A DNA stretch of 6,863 bases from an uncultured Actinomycetes bacterium (lineage in GTDB: Bacteria; Actinomycetota; Actinomycetes; Nanopelagicales; Nanopelagicaceae), in contig CAIWXY010000221.1 of assembly GCA_903916775.1 (NCBI GenBank), forward strand, positions 1 through 6,863, read 5' to 3'. Below are positions 1 to 5,467 of this stretch, one piece after another. Position 1 is the stretch's first letter. Each line of letters opens with the position of its first letter. A program made the translations under genes and the position numbers. The notes below the pieces were generated by a model. It was not told the origin of the DNA and did no database searches. It worked only from the letters and a program-made list of their open reading frames with translations.

Positions 1-165
1 CAATTAGATTCAGATCGCTCGTGTTTTAAACTATCCGAAGATGGCGGAGAAACTTTTTCAAACATACTTTCGTCCTACACGATGGCTGAAAGCAACGAAG
101 ACAATATCCAAATTTTACGGGAGCAATTTGCAAATACCGAAGCACGATTAGCCCTGCTGGGCTAA
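1..165 (+). CDS. 3' end of an unrecognised gene (partial, runs off the left edge)
   Basis: An uninterrupted plus-strand frame of 54 codons runs from base 1 to a TAA at 163-165. The peptide opens with a polar segment containing SEDGGETF (residues 12-19), which fits the Asp-box/BNR pattern S-x-D-x-G-x-T-F. It ends in a charged stretch (about residues 28-54) that looks helical and closes with RLALLG. I do not recognise the family, and one Asp-box-like match in so short a tail is weak evidence for a beta-propeller. The reverse strand here shows no convincing alternative. The frame converges on the minus-strand MFS gene with only 11 bp between the two stops, which suits this compact genome. A spurious open frame cannot be excluded because the N-terminal part is missing. 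Confidence 0.5.
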   Translation, partial: QLDSDRSCFKLSEDGGETFSNILSSYTMAESNEDNIQILREQFANTEARLALLG

Positions 166-173
166 CGGTTCGG
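137..173. terminator. Hairpin at a convergent gene junction, possible weak bidirectional terminator
   Basis: A perfect 7-bp inverted repeat, TTAGCCC (148-154) and GGGCTAA (159-165), encloses the loop TGCT. CCGAA (137-141) and TTCGG (169-173) can extend it as an outer stem across an asymmetric internal loop. The inner stem covers the last codons and stop of the upstream partial gene and lies 11 bp from the MFS stop. Neither strand shows a T-run after the stem, so it is not a canonical intrinsic terminator. Confidence 0.35.
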
Positions 174-176
174 CAA

Positions 177-1376
177 CTACTTCATTACGCGAGAGATCCA
201 ACCTGCGAAGAGCAATGTGAGTACCGGGAATGCGAGCGCAACCGGAAGGTTGAACCACTGCGCCAATCCACCAGTAAGTGTTGGGCCGATGAAATACGCT
301 GCGAGTCCGATGATGCTGATACGTGCCAACGCAACCGATGGAGCGATACCTGGCAAGTTAGCTGCCGCCAACATCATCGCAGGAACCATTGGGCCAATTC
401 CGATTCCCGCAAGAATAAAGCCGAGATCGACAACGATTAAGGCGAGTGGTTTGTGAGAATGAGAGAGCGGAACACCGAGAGCAATTCCTGCTCCCATTCC
501 AATTCCGCCAAGGTATCCACCTAGTTTCACAGTCCGAGCTGGGCCAATTTTTTCTAATACTTTGTCACCGTTGAGACGAGAGACAATCATCGCCAGTGCG
601 AAGCAAGCGAATGCACTCGCATTTACACCTTTACCGAATCCCATATTTTCACGGAGCAGAATTCCACTCCAGTCACTCACTGCACCTTCGGGAAGAAATG
701 CGCCGATCATCGCAAAGCCAAGTAACCACAAAATCAGATACTTCTTGCCAAAGAGTGGGATCGATCCCTCGGATGCGGAATCACCTTTGTGACCATCAAC
801 CTCTTTAGTGAGGACACATTGAATTGCGATGAGATTAAGAATCAGCGCGGTTATGCCAACGGCCATCATGTTGGATTCAGGTGAGATGAAGCGCGCAACA
901 GCTCCGCCGAATATTGTCGATAAGAAGGTTCCAACGCTCCAAATACCGTGGAATCCGACCATATAGCGACGGCCCAGTATCTTCTCTAGGGCTACGGCTT
1001 GGGTGTTGGCCACCAGATCAACAGCCACCATTCCCAGCGCCATAAAGAAGAGGAATAAACAGAGCCAGAAAACGTGGTGAGTAGAGAGCGACATCAAAAT
1101 CACGCCAACAGGCATAACAATCGTTACAAAGCGTCCGACCAATTGCGAGCCATATGTGTGGACTAAGCGACCAAACACTTGGGCACCAATTGCCGCACCA
1201 GCGGTGGACGCTAAGAGGATGAGACCAAATTGGCCGTTATTAACGCCGAGCGAGCGCTTAATCTCCGGAATCCGCGGGGTCCACGCCATTGAAAGTGCAC
1301 CCATAGTGAAGAAGAGGGTGCGGATTGCCCAGACTGCGCGAAGAGCTGACTGCGAAGTACTGCGACTGGGGGCCAT
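177..1376 (-). CDS. MFS transporter, YbjJ-like
   Basis: A 399-residue integral membrane protein of the major facilitator superfamily, a normal length for the 12-helix type. After a short Ser/Arg-rich cytosolic N-terminus, helix 1 (about 16-32) leads into WTPRIPEIK (32-40), a signature I associate with the E. coli YbjJ subgroup. A motif-A-like loop between helices 2 and 3 (about 64-80, G-x5-R-x5-G) follows, and helix 5 carries the GFHGIWSVG segment. The two halves are joined by a hydrophilic loop near residues 190-210 (KEVDGHKGDSASEGS). The substrate cannot be read from the sequence; YbjJ-like proteins are poorly characterised and distantly resemble sugar permeases. The ATG at 1376 is the first in-frame start. 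The nearby ATG at 1384 is out of frame, and no Shine-Dalgarno is evident, so translation may be leaderless. It is monocistronic here, convergent with the left-edge gene and divergent from the potassium permease. Confidence 0.88.
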   Translation of the reverse strand: MAPSRSTSQSALRAVWAIRTLFFTMGALSMAWTPRIPEIKRSLGVNNGQFGLILLASTAGAAIGAQVFGRLVHTYGSQLVGRFVTIVMPVGVILMSLSTHHVFWLCLFLFFMALGMVAVDLVANTQAVALEKILGRRYMVGFHGIWSVGTFLSTIFGGAVARFISPESNMMAVGITALILNLIAIQCVLTKEVDGHKGDSASEGSIPLFGKKYLILWLLGFAMIGAFLPEGAVSDWSGILLRENMGFGKGVNASAFACFALAMIVSRLNGDKVLEKIGPARTVKLGGYLGGIGMGAGIALGVPLSHSHKPLALIVVDLGFILAGIGIGPMVPAMMLAAANLPGIAPSVALARISIIGLAAYFIGPTLTGGLAQWFNLPVALAFPVLTLLFAGWISRVMK

Positions 1377-1382
1377 GGTGGC

Positions 1383-1411
1383 ATTGTGCTAGATCACGCC
1401 CTAAAATCTAA
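1383..1411 (-). promoter_or_regulatory. Candidate promoter region of the MFS gene
   Basis: On the minus strand, CACAAT (1388-1383, 4 of 6 matches to TATAAT) lies 6 nt before the ATG at 1376, as expected for a leaderless transcript, but its -35 (TTAGAT) is poor. A second candidate -10, TAGATT (1410-1405), would leave a leader of about 20 nt. The gap holds only 68 bp, so the promoter must be within it or inside the neighbouring gene. Which element is used cannot be decided from the sequence. Confidence 0.25.
1402..1407 (+). promoter_or_regulatory. Candidate -10 box for the KimA-like permease gene
   Basis: TAAAAT matches the TATAAT consensus at 5 of 6 positions and would start transcription near 1414, giving a leader of about 30 nt that contains the ribosome binding site. 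No good -35 lies 16-18 bp upstream, which is common in actinobacterial promoters. It overlaps the minus-strand candidate promoter of the MFS gene, so the divergent pair may compete. Confidence 0.35.
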
Positions 1412-1433
1412 CTCTGCTCTCCCTCACAGTACA

Positions 1434-1440
1434 AGAAGGA
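1434..1440 (+). promoter_or_regulatory. Shine-Dalgarno site that fixes the GTG start of the permease
   Basis: AGAAGGA lies 4 nt before the GTG at 1445. The spacing is slightly short, but this is the only purine-rich stretch in the gap, and it supports the GTG over any internal start. Confidence 0.55.
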
Positions 1441-1444
1441 CACC

Positions 1445-3790
1445 GTGCCAAAAGCCTGGACTGACGACGCCCCAAAGCCTCAAGCTCTCGCAGATCATGC
1501 GCACCTGAGAGATCCACTTTCTTACAAAGTAAAGAAAGCGCTCCTCGGAAGTCCGCTTAACCGTCACACCCTTTCGCACCAACGACTCTCTAAAGTTTTT
1601 GCGCTCGGCATTCTCTCTTCCGACTGCATCTCATCTGCCGCCTATGGCACCGAAAATATTTTGTATTACCTCTTGCCTGCATTTGGCTTAGCTGGCTTTA
1701 GCATTTTGATGCCAATGACCATGGTGGTCTTGGCCGTCTTGTTGATCGTCACACTCTCATATCGAGAGGTCGTGATGGTCTACACAAAGACCGGCGGCTC
1801 CTACGTTGTGGCGCGAGACAACTTTGGTGTTGTCGTCGCACAGATCGCAGCCGTTGCACTGATGCTCGATTACATCGTGACTGTTGCAGTCCAAACCGCA
1901 GCGGGTACTTCTGCGCTTACCTCTGCCTTCCCAGGGCTTGCTTCTTACTCACTTGCAATCACATTGGGTGTTGTAGCAATTCTCTTTTACGGAAACCTCA
2001 AGGGCGTAAAAGAAGCTGGTCGCGTATTTGCTGCGCCTACTTATCTCTTTGTGCTCTCTGTTTTCATCGTTATCGTCGTTGGTATTTATCGCGAATTCGC
2101 ACACACTCTGCATCACGTCGTGGTGAACTCAGGCAATGTTGGATTTGGGCACTCACAACAACTCATTACCGCTGCCTCAATCTTCGTACTGCTCAAAGCA
2201 TTCGCAAACGGTGGCTCATCGCTCACCGGCCTCGAAGCGATTTCAAATGGCGTTTCACTCTTCAAAGCGCCAGAAGGTAACAACGCTCGCCGCACCACAG
2301 TCATCATGGCAACCATCTTGGGCTGCCTCGTTCTTGGAATCTCATTCTTCGCAAAAGCAACTCACGCTGTTCCATACCTAGCTGGAACACCTACCGTTGT
2401 TTCACAGATCGCCGATGTCGTTCTCGGTCACGGCACCTTGGGCCACGTTCTCTACCTATTCGTGCAGTTCTCAACGATGTTGATCCTCTATACCGGCGCC
2501 AATACGCCATTTAGCGGATTCCCATTCTTGATGAATTTCATTGCCGAAGATGGTTTCTTGCCTCGTCAGCTCACCAAGCGTGGACACCGCCTGGTCTTCT
2601 CAAACGGCATCATCTTCTTAACAATTGCAGCATCAACACTGCTCATCGTTATTGGTTCTAACGTCGCGAAGTTGATCGCCTTCTACGCCATCGGTGTGTT
2701 CACTGGTTTCACAATGGCTGGATTTGGAATGGCCAAACGCGCGTGGACTCGTCGGGAGAAGAACTGGAAAGTTCGATTCTTTATCAACTTCCTATCTGGA
2801 AGCGTCTCATTCGCTGTCGTTATTATTTTCGCTGTAGTTAAGTTCACCGAAGGTGCTTGGCTCATTGTTCTGATCTTCCCAATTGCGACGCTCGCCTTGA
2901 TTCGCCTCAACCGCCAATATCGCATGGAGCAAGCTGCACTCAAGATTAATCAAGATAGTTCTCGCGCAGTGACGATTTCTCGTCACGTTGTGACAGTCCT
3001 GGTTGATTCAGTAGATATCGCAACAGTTGGCGCAGTGCGTTATGCCCGCAGCCTCAACCCACGTAGTCTCGAGGCAGTCCACTTTGTTATCGATGATCAG
3101 CACGCCGATGAAGTTAAGCGCGCCTGGATGGAAAATCCTGCACTCGCAGATGTCTCACTCGAGATGATCGATTGCCCTGATCGTCGCCTTGCTAATGCTG
3201 CTGTTGATTATGCGATTCGCGCAACAACTGCGCCAGATGTTGAACTTACTTTGCTTCTTCCTCGTCGCGCCTATTCTGGTTTCTTAGGTCGCCTTCTTCA
3301 CGATCGCACCGCTGAAGCAATTTCTGCACCTATCTCACAACTACCACGTGTTGTTGCAACGATTATTCCTTTCGATGTCGACAAGATCATCTCGGGTCGC
3401 GGCATCTATAGAAAAGATGAAGCCACAACCGATCTCGTTGAAAAAGAAGTGGCTCCAAAACCTCAGACTCGTCGAGTCGAGGACACTCCTGATGTCGATG
3501 CTGAAACCAGCCACTACGCAGAAGATGTCCAGCCGATCTCTGCAGCGACCTGGCGTCACCGAGCCCACGTTCGTGGCCATGTGACCTCAATCCGCAATGC
3601 AGCTGCTAACTCATCTCCGCATGTAGAAGTAGAGATCTGGGATGAGACTGGTGGAATCACACTTCAGTTCATTGGTCGCCGAGAAGTGACTGGCCTTGAG
3701 ATCGGATCAACTGTCTGTGCCGAAGGTATGGTGGGAGAGAACGAGGGATCGCTCGTGATCCTCAATCCATCCTACGAAATCATTATCTAA
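1445..3790 (+). CDS. KimA-type potassium permease (KUP/APC fold) with a C-terminal OB-fold domain
   Basis: A 781-residue fusion. Residues about 25-488 are a 12-helix APC-fold permease that aligns by eye with B. subtilis KimA (YdaO), a high-affinity K+/H+ symporter: LSSDCISSAAYGTE (57-70), LSYRE (104-108), LDYIVTVAV (141-149), LTGLEAISN (260-268). Residues I recall as lining KimA's K+ sites (D36, Y43, D117, T121, T230, E233) are present as D60, Y67, D142, T146, T261 and E264. Residues about 511-645 match KimA's cytosolic UspA-like domain. KimA ends near there (607 aa), but this protein continues through a charged linker (about 646-705) into an OB-fold-like domain (about 709-781, ending LNPSYEIII). 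That domain resembles the separate actinobacterial protein Rv2694c. The reading frame is unbroken across the junction. The N-terminus is about 24 residues longer than KimA's. The GTG start has a Shine-Dalgarno site. Potassium as substrate is inferred from family and residues; annotation pipelines may simply say 'APC family permease' or 'amino acid transporter'. Regulation by c-di-AMP, known for KimA, is possible but not shown. Confidence 0.85.
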   Translation: MPKAWTDDAPKPQALADHAHLRDPLSYKVKKALLGSPLNRHTLSHQRLSKVFALGILSSDCISSAAYGTENILYYLLPAFGLAGFSILMPMTMVVLAVLLIVTLSYREVVMVYTKTGGSYVVARDNFGVVVAQIAAVALMLDYIVTVAVQTAAGTSALTSAFPGLASYSLAITLGVVAILFYGNLKGVKEAGRVFAAPTYLFVLSVFIVIVVGIYREFAHTLHHVVVNSGNVGFGHSQQLITAASIFVLLKAFANGGSSLTGLEAISNGVSLFKAPEGNNARRTTVIMATILGCLVLGISFFAKATHAVPYLAGTPTVVSQIADVVLGHGTLGHVLYLFVQFSTMLILYTGANTPFSGFPFLMNFIAEDGFLPRQLTKRGHRLVFSNGIIFLTIAASTLLIVIGSNVAKLIAFYAIGVFTGFTMAGFGMAKRAWTRREKNWKVRFFINFLSGSVSFAVVIIFAVVKFTEGAWLIVLIFPIATLALIRLNRQYRMEQAALKINQDSSRAVTISRHVVTVLVDSVDIATVGAVRYARSLNPRSLEAVHFVIDDQHADEVKRAWMENPALADVSLEMIDCPDRRLANAAVDYAIRATTAPDVELTLLLPRRAYSGFLGRLLHDRTAEAISAPISQLPRVVATIIPFDVDKIISGRGIYRKDEATTDLVEKEVAPKPQTRRVEDTPDVDAETSHYAEDVQPISAATWRHRAHVRGHVTSIRNAAANSSPHVEVEIWDETGGITLQFIGRREVTGLEIGSTVCAEGMVGENEGSLVILNPSYEIII
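3569..3787 (+). other. OB-fold domain fused to the permease (residues 709-781)
   Basis: This segment encodes VRGHV, then alternating beta-type strands (VEVEIWDETGGITLQFIG), a turn RREVTGLEIGSTVCAEG, and the final strand LVILNPSYEIII. The pattern 'V-x-G-x-V ... D-x-T-G-x-I-x-L-x-F-I-G-R-R ... I-x-G-x-x-x-x-A-x-G ... N-P-x-Y-E' is what I recall of the free-standing actinobacterial OB-fold proteins (Rv2694c type), which share a locus with the ceoB/ceoC (trkA) potassium genes. OB folds bind nucleic acid, oligosaccharide or protein; the ligand here is unknown. It must be cytosolic, since it follows the cytosolic UspA-like domain. Confidence 0.7.
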
Positions 3791-3799
3791 GCGGGGCGC

Positions 3800-3819
3800 A
3801 TTAAAGAACATTAAAGAAC
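3800..3819. repeat. Perfect 10-bp tandem duplication (two copies)
   Basis: ATTAAAGAAC occurs at 3800-3809 and again at 3810-3819 with no mismatch. It fills most of the 28-bp gap between the convergent permease and tadA stops, and its last base is the final base of the tadA TAG (minus strand). GCGC at 3796-3799 and 3821-3824 flanks it, but a 4-bp stem is too weak to call a terminator. Confidence 0.85.
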
Positions 3820-4277
3820 TAGCGCAGGTTTGCAAAAAAGCTCTGCAATAGTTCGGCGCACTCGTCCTTCATTACGCCTGAGATAACCTCAACCCGATGT
3901 GGGCTTCGTGGGTCGCGCAGAATGTCCCAGACCGATCCAACTGCGCCAGCCTTCTCATCCCACGCACCAAATGCGAGAGTTGCGATGCGTGATTGAGCAA
4001 TCGCACCAGCACACATCGCACATGGTTCTAGAGTGACAACAAGTGTGTGACCATCGAGGCGCCAATTATTATGTGCTCTAGCTGCTTGTCGCATCGCAAT
4101 TATTTCGGCGTGTGCCGTCGGATCATGTTCGGCCTCACGGAGATTGTGTCCTACGCCAACGACTGTGCCGTTCTCATCGAGCACAACAGCACCAACGGGA
4201 ACATCCCCACTGAGTAAAGCTTGTCGCGCAATCTCTAGTGCCTGCTCCATAGGAGCTTTGAATTTATGGTCGCTCAT
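3819..4277 (-). CDS. tadA: tRNA-specific adenosine deaminase
   Basis: A 152-residue cytosolic enzyme that deaminates the wobble adenosine (A34) of tRNA-Arg(ACG) to inosine, so one tRNA can read several CGN codons. The zinc-dependent cytidine-deaminase fold is clear. VPVGAVV lies at 26-32, followed by HDPTAHAEI with zinc ligand H56 and catalytic E58, and PCAMC with zinc ligands C86 and C89. Spacing matches E. coli TadA (H57, E59, C87, C90). N45 corresponds to the conserved Asn of 'GHN'. I chose the ATG at 4277, which gives a normal N-terminus and a 14-nt overlap with the upstream gene. The frame stays open to a GTG at 4298 and a TTG at 4301, which would add 7-8 unconserved residues. The overlap implies translational coupling with the partner gene. 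No frameshift or missing residue is seen. Confidence 0.95.
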   Translation of the reverse strand: MSDHKFKAPMEQALEIARQALLSGDVPVGAVVLDENGTVVGVGHNLREAEHDPTAHAEIIAMRQAARAHNNWRLDGHTLVVTLEPCAMCAGAIAQSRIATLAFGAWDEKAGAVGSVWDILRDPRSPHRVEVISGVMKDECAELLQSFFANLR

Positions 4278-4758
4278 AAATTTCGTCGAACTGTTCACCA
4301 AATCCTAAGCGATGAGCGAGCGCAGTGATCTGCTCCTCTGGATAGAGATCCAGATCATCGCTCATGAGTTCTAGCTCCATAGCGCTCACACCAAGATCGG
4401 TAAGAAGTGCAATATCTCCACCAGGTTGTGGCTCATCATCTTCTTCTGGATAAGGCAGATCCAACATGTCGATAACATCGGCGGCAATGTCGTACTCAGC
4501 CGAGTAGGTCACATCACTCAGCATCACCTGCAGCTGCGCACCACGCGCGCGGGCAATAATGAAGAACTCCTCATCGATCGCAATCAGTGCGACAGCGCCA
4601 CCGTTGGTCTGCTGACCTTTAAGGACGTCGATGATCTCACTCAAATCTCGGGTTCCCGCTAGTTGGGAGACGCTCCAGACCCCATCCTCGTGCCAGGCAA
4701 TAACTCCAAAGTCGTCATCGTTCCGTGAAGAATTACCAGAGCTTTCGACGGTGTTCAT
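4264..4758 (-). CDS. tRNA adenosine deaminase-associated protein
   Basis: A 164-residue, strongly acidic soluble protein with no signal peptide or membrane segment. It fits the actinobacterial 'tRNA adenosine deaminase-associated protein' family, named for its position next to tadA; its biochemical role is unknown to me. Residues about 15-95 alternate hydrophobic strands and helices (FGVIAWHEDGVWSV, then AVALIAIDEEFFIIARARG). An acidic, low-complexity stretch follows (PYPEEDDEPQPGGD). The C-terminal helical part GDIALLTDLGVSAMELELMSDD...ITALAHRLGF is the segment I recognise from Streptomyces homologues. Its stop overlaps the tadA start by 14 nt. The start is uncertain by two codons: ATG at 4758 fits a leaderless transcript, while an in-frame GTG at 4764 has GGTGA 6 nt upstream. 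It diverges from upp. Confidence 0.85.
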   Translation of the reverse strand: MNTVESSGNSSRNDDDFGVIAWHEDGVWSVSQLAGTRDLSEIIDVLKGQQTNGGAVALIAIDEEFFIIARARGAQLQVMLSDVTYSAEYDIAADVIDMLDLPYPEEDDEPQPGGDIALLTDLGVSAMELELMSDDLDLYPEEQITALAHRLGFGEQFDEIYERP

Positions 4759-4764
4759 AGCCAC

Positions 4765-4793
4765 ATTCTTTCACCGTTATCGGCTAGCGACAA
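4765..4793 (-). promoter_or_regulatory. Candidate promoter of the tadA operon
   Basis: On the minus strand, TTGTCG (4793-4788) and AAGAAT (4770-4765), each with 4 of 6 consensus matches, are separated by exactly 17 bp. The ATG at 4758 lies 6 nt beyond the -10, so the transcript would be leaderless. The -35 overlaps that of the divergent upp promoter. Confidence 0.35.
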
Positions 4794-4815
4794 GGGCAAG
4801 CCTCCACTGTAAAGT
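4787..4815 (+). promoter_or_regulatory. Candidate promoter of upp with leaderless start
   Basis: GCGACA (4787-4792) and TAAAGT (4810-4815) are separated by 17 bp; the -10 fits the actinobacterial TANNNT pattern. The upp ATG at 4823 begins 7 nt after the -10, where transcription would be expected to start. A purine run GAAGGG also lies here but ends only one base before the ATG, too close for a Shine-Dalgarno, which favours the leaderless reading. Confidence 0.4.
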
Positions 4816-4822
4816 GAAGGGT

Positions 4823-5467
4823 ATGAAAGTTCACGTCTCAGATCATCCATTAATTACACATAAAGTTACGGTCCTTCGAGATGAGAAGACTCCGACGTCT
4901 ATCTTCCGTGAACTCATCAGCGAGATCGTCACCTTGTTGGCATATGAAGCTACTCGTGAAATTAAAACTACTCCAACCCAAGTACGTACCCCCGTTGCAA
5001 TGGCCGATGGTGCGCTTCTGACAAAACCAGATCCTGTTGTTATCCCGATCTTGCGCGCAGGACTTGGCATGCTCGATGGAATGGTCCGACTGATTCCATC
5101 TGTCCAGGTCGGATTTTTAGGAATGGTGCGTGATGAAGAAACACTCCAAGCATCAACATATGCCAATCGCTTGCCATCAGATCTACGTGGACGTCAATGC
5201 TTTCTTCTAGATCCCATGCTTGCTACAGGTGGAACGCTTGTCGCAGCAATTCATTATCTGCTTGATCTTGGCGCATCAGATATCACTGTTATCTGCATCA
5301 TCTCATCACCAGAAGGAGTTGCGGCGCTGGAAAAAGAATTTGGCGACCTAGATTCTTCAATCACCATCAACATTCTTACTGCGGCACTTGATACCAAGCT
5401 CAACGAAAAGGGTTACATCGTCCCTGGTCTTGGGGATGCCGGCGATCGACTATATGGAGTGGTGTAA
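4823..5467 (+). CDS. upp: Uracil phosphoribosyltransferase
   Basis: A 214-residue cytosolic enzyme making UMP and pyrophosphate from uracil and PRPP, the key step of uracil salvage; E. coli Upp has 208 residues. The N-terminus has the family's V-x-x-HPL-x-x-HK pattern (3-14). ILRAGLGM (76-83) is the conserved loop, DPMLATGG (130-137) is the PRPP-binding motif, and YIVPGLGDAGDRLYG (198-212) is the uracil-binding C-terminal segment. The frame is open upstream to 4631, but that stretch runs antisense through the tadA partner gene, and homology begins at the ATG at 4823. It diverges from the tadA operon and is followed by the malic enzyme gene in a TAATG overlap, so the two form an operon. Confidence 0.97.
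   Translation: MKVHVSDHPLITHKVTVLRDEKTPTSIFRELISEIVTLLAYEATREIKTTPTQVRTPVAMADGALLTKPDPVVIPILRAGLGMLDGMVRLIPSVQVGFLGMVRDEETLQASTYANRLPSDLRGRQCFLLDPMLATGGTLVAAIHYLLDLGASDITVICIISSPEGVAALEKEFGDLDSSITINILTAALDTKLNEKGYIVPGLGDAGDRLYGVV
5456..5459 (+). promoter_or_regulatory. Shine-Dalgarno of the malic enzyme gene inside upp
   Basis: GGAG lies within the last codons of upp, 7 nt before the ATG at 5467. The upp TAA and this ATG share one base, the classic layout for termination-reinitiation coupling. Confidence 0.6.

Noticed and set aside
3341..3590. Cluster of short open frames on both strands over the permease linker region
   Set aside because: The permease frame is continuous here. Three overlapping short frames in one place reflect the low-complexity charged linker, not genes.
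3791..3818. A tRNA gene next to tadA, as often found in actinobacterial genomes
   Set aside because: The gap is only 28 bp, too short for a tRNA, and neither flank holds a cloverleaf.
3791..3830. GCGC...GCGC as a rho-independent terminator after the permease
   Set aside because: The stem is only 4 bp, self-palindromic, with a 21-nt loop and no T-run on the plus strand.
4631..4822. N-terminal extension of upp by 64 codons
   Set aside because: It runs antisense through the tadA partner gene, and Upp family homology begins at the ATG at 4823. The ORF is open by chance.
4843..5166. Minus-strand open frame of 107 codons inside upp
   Set aside because: Antisense to conserved Upp motifs; the peptide looks like a reverse-frame translation and has no start signal.
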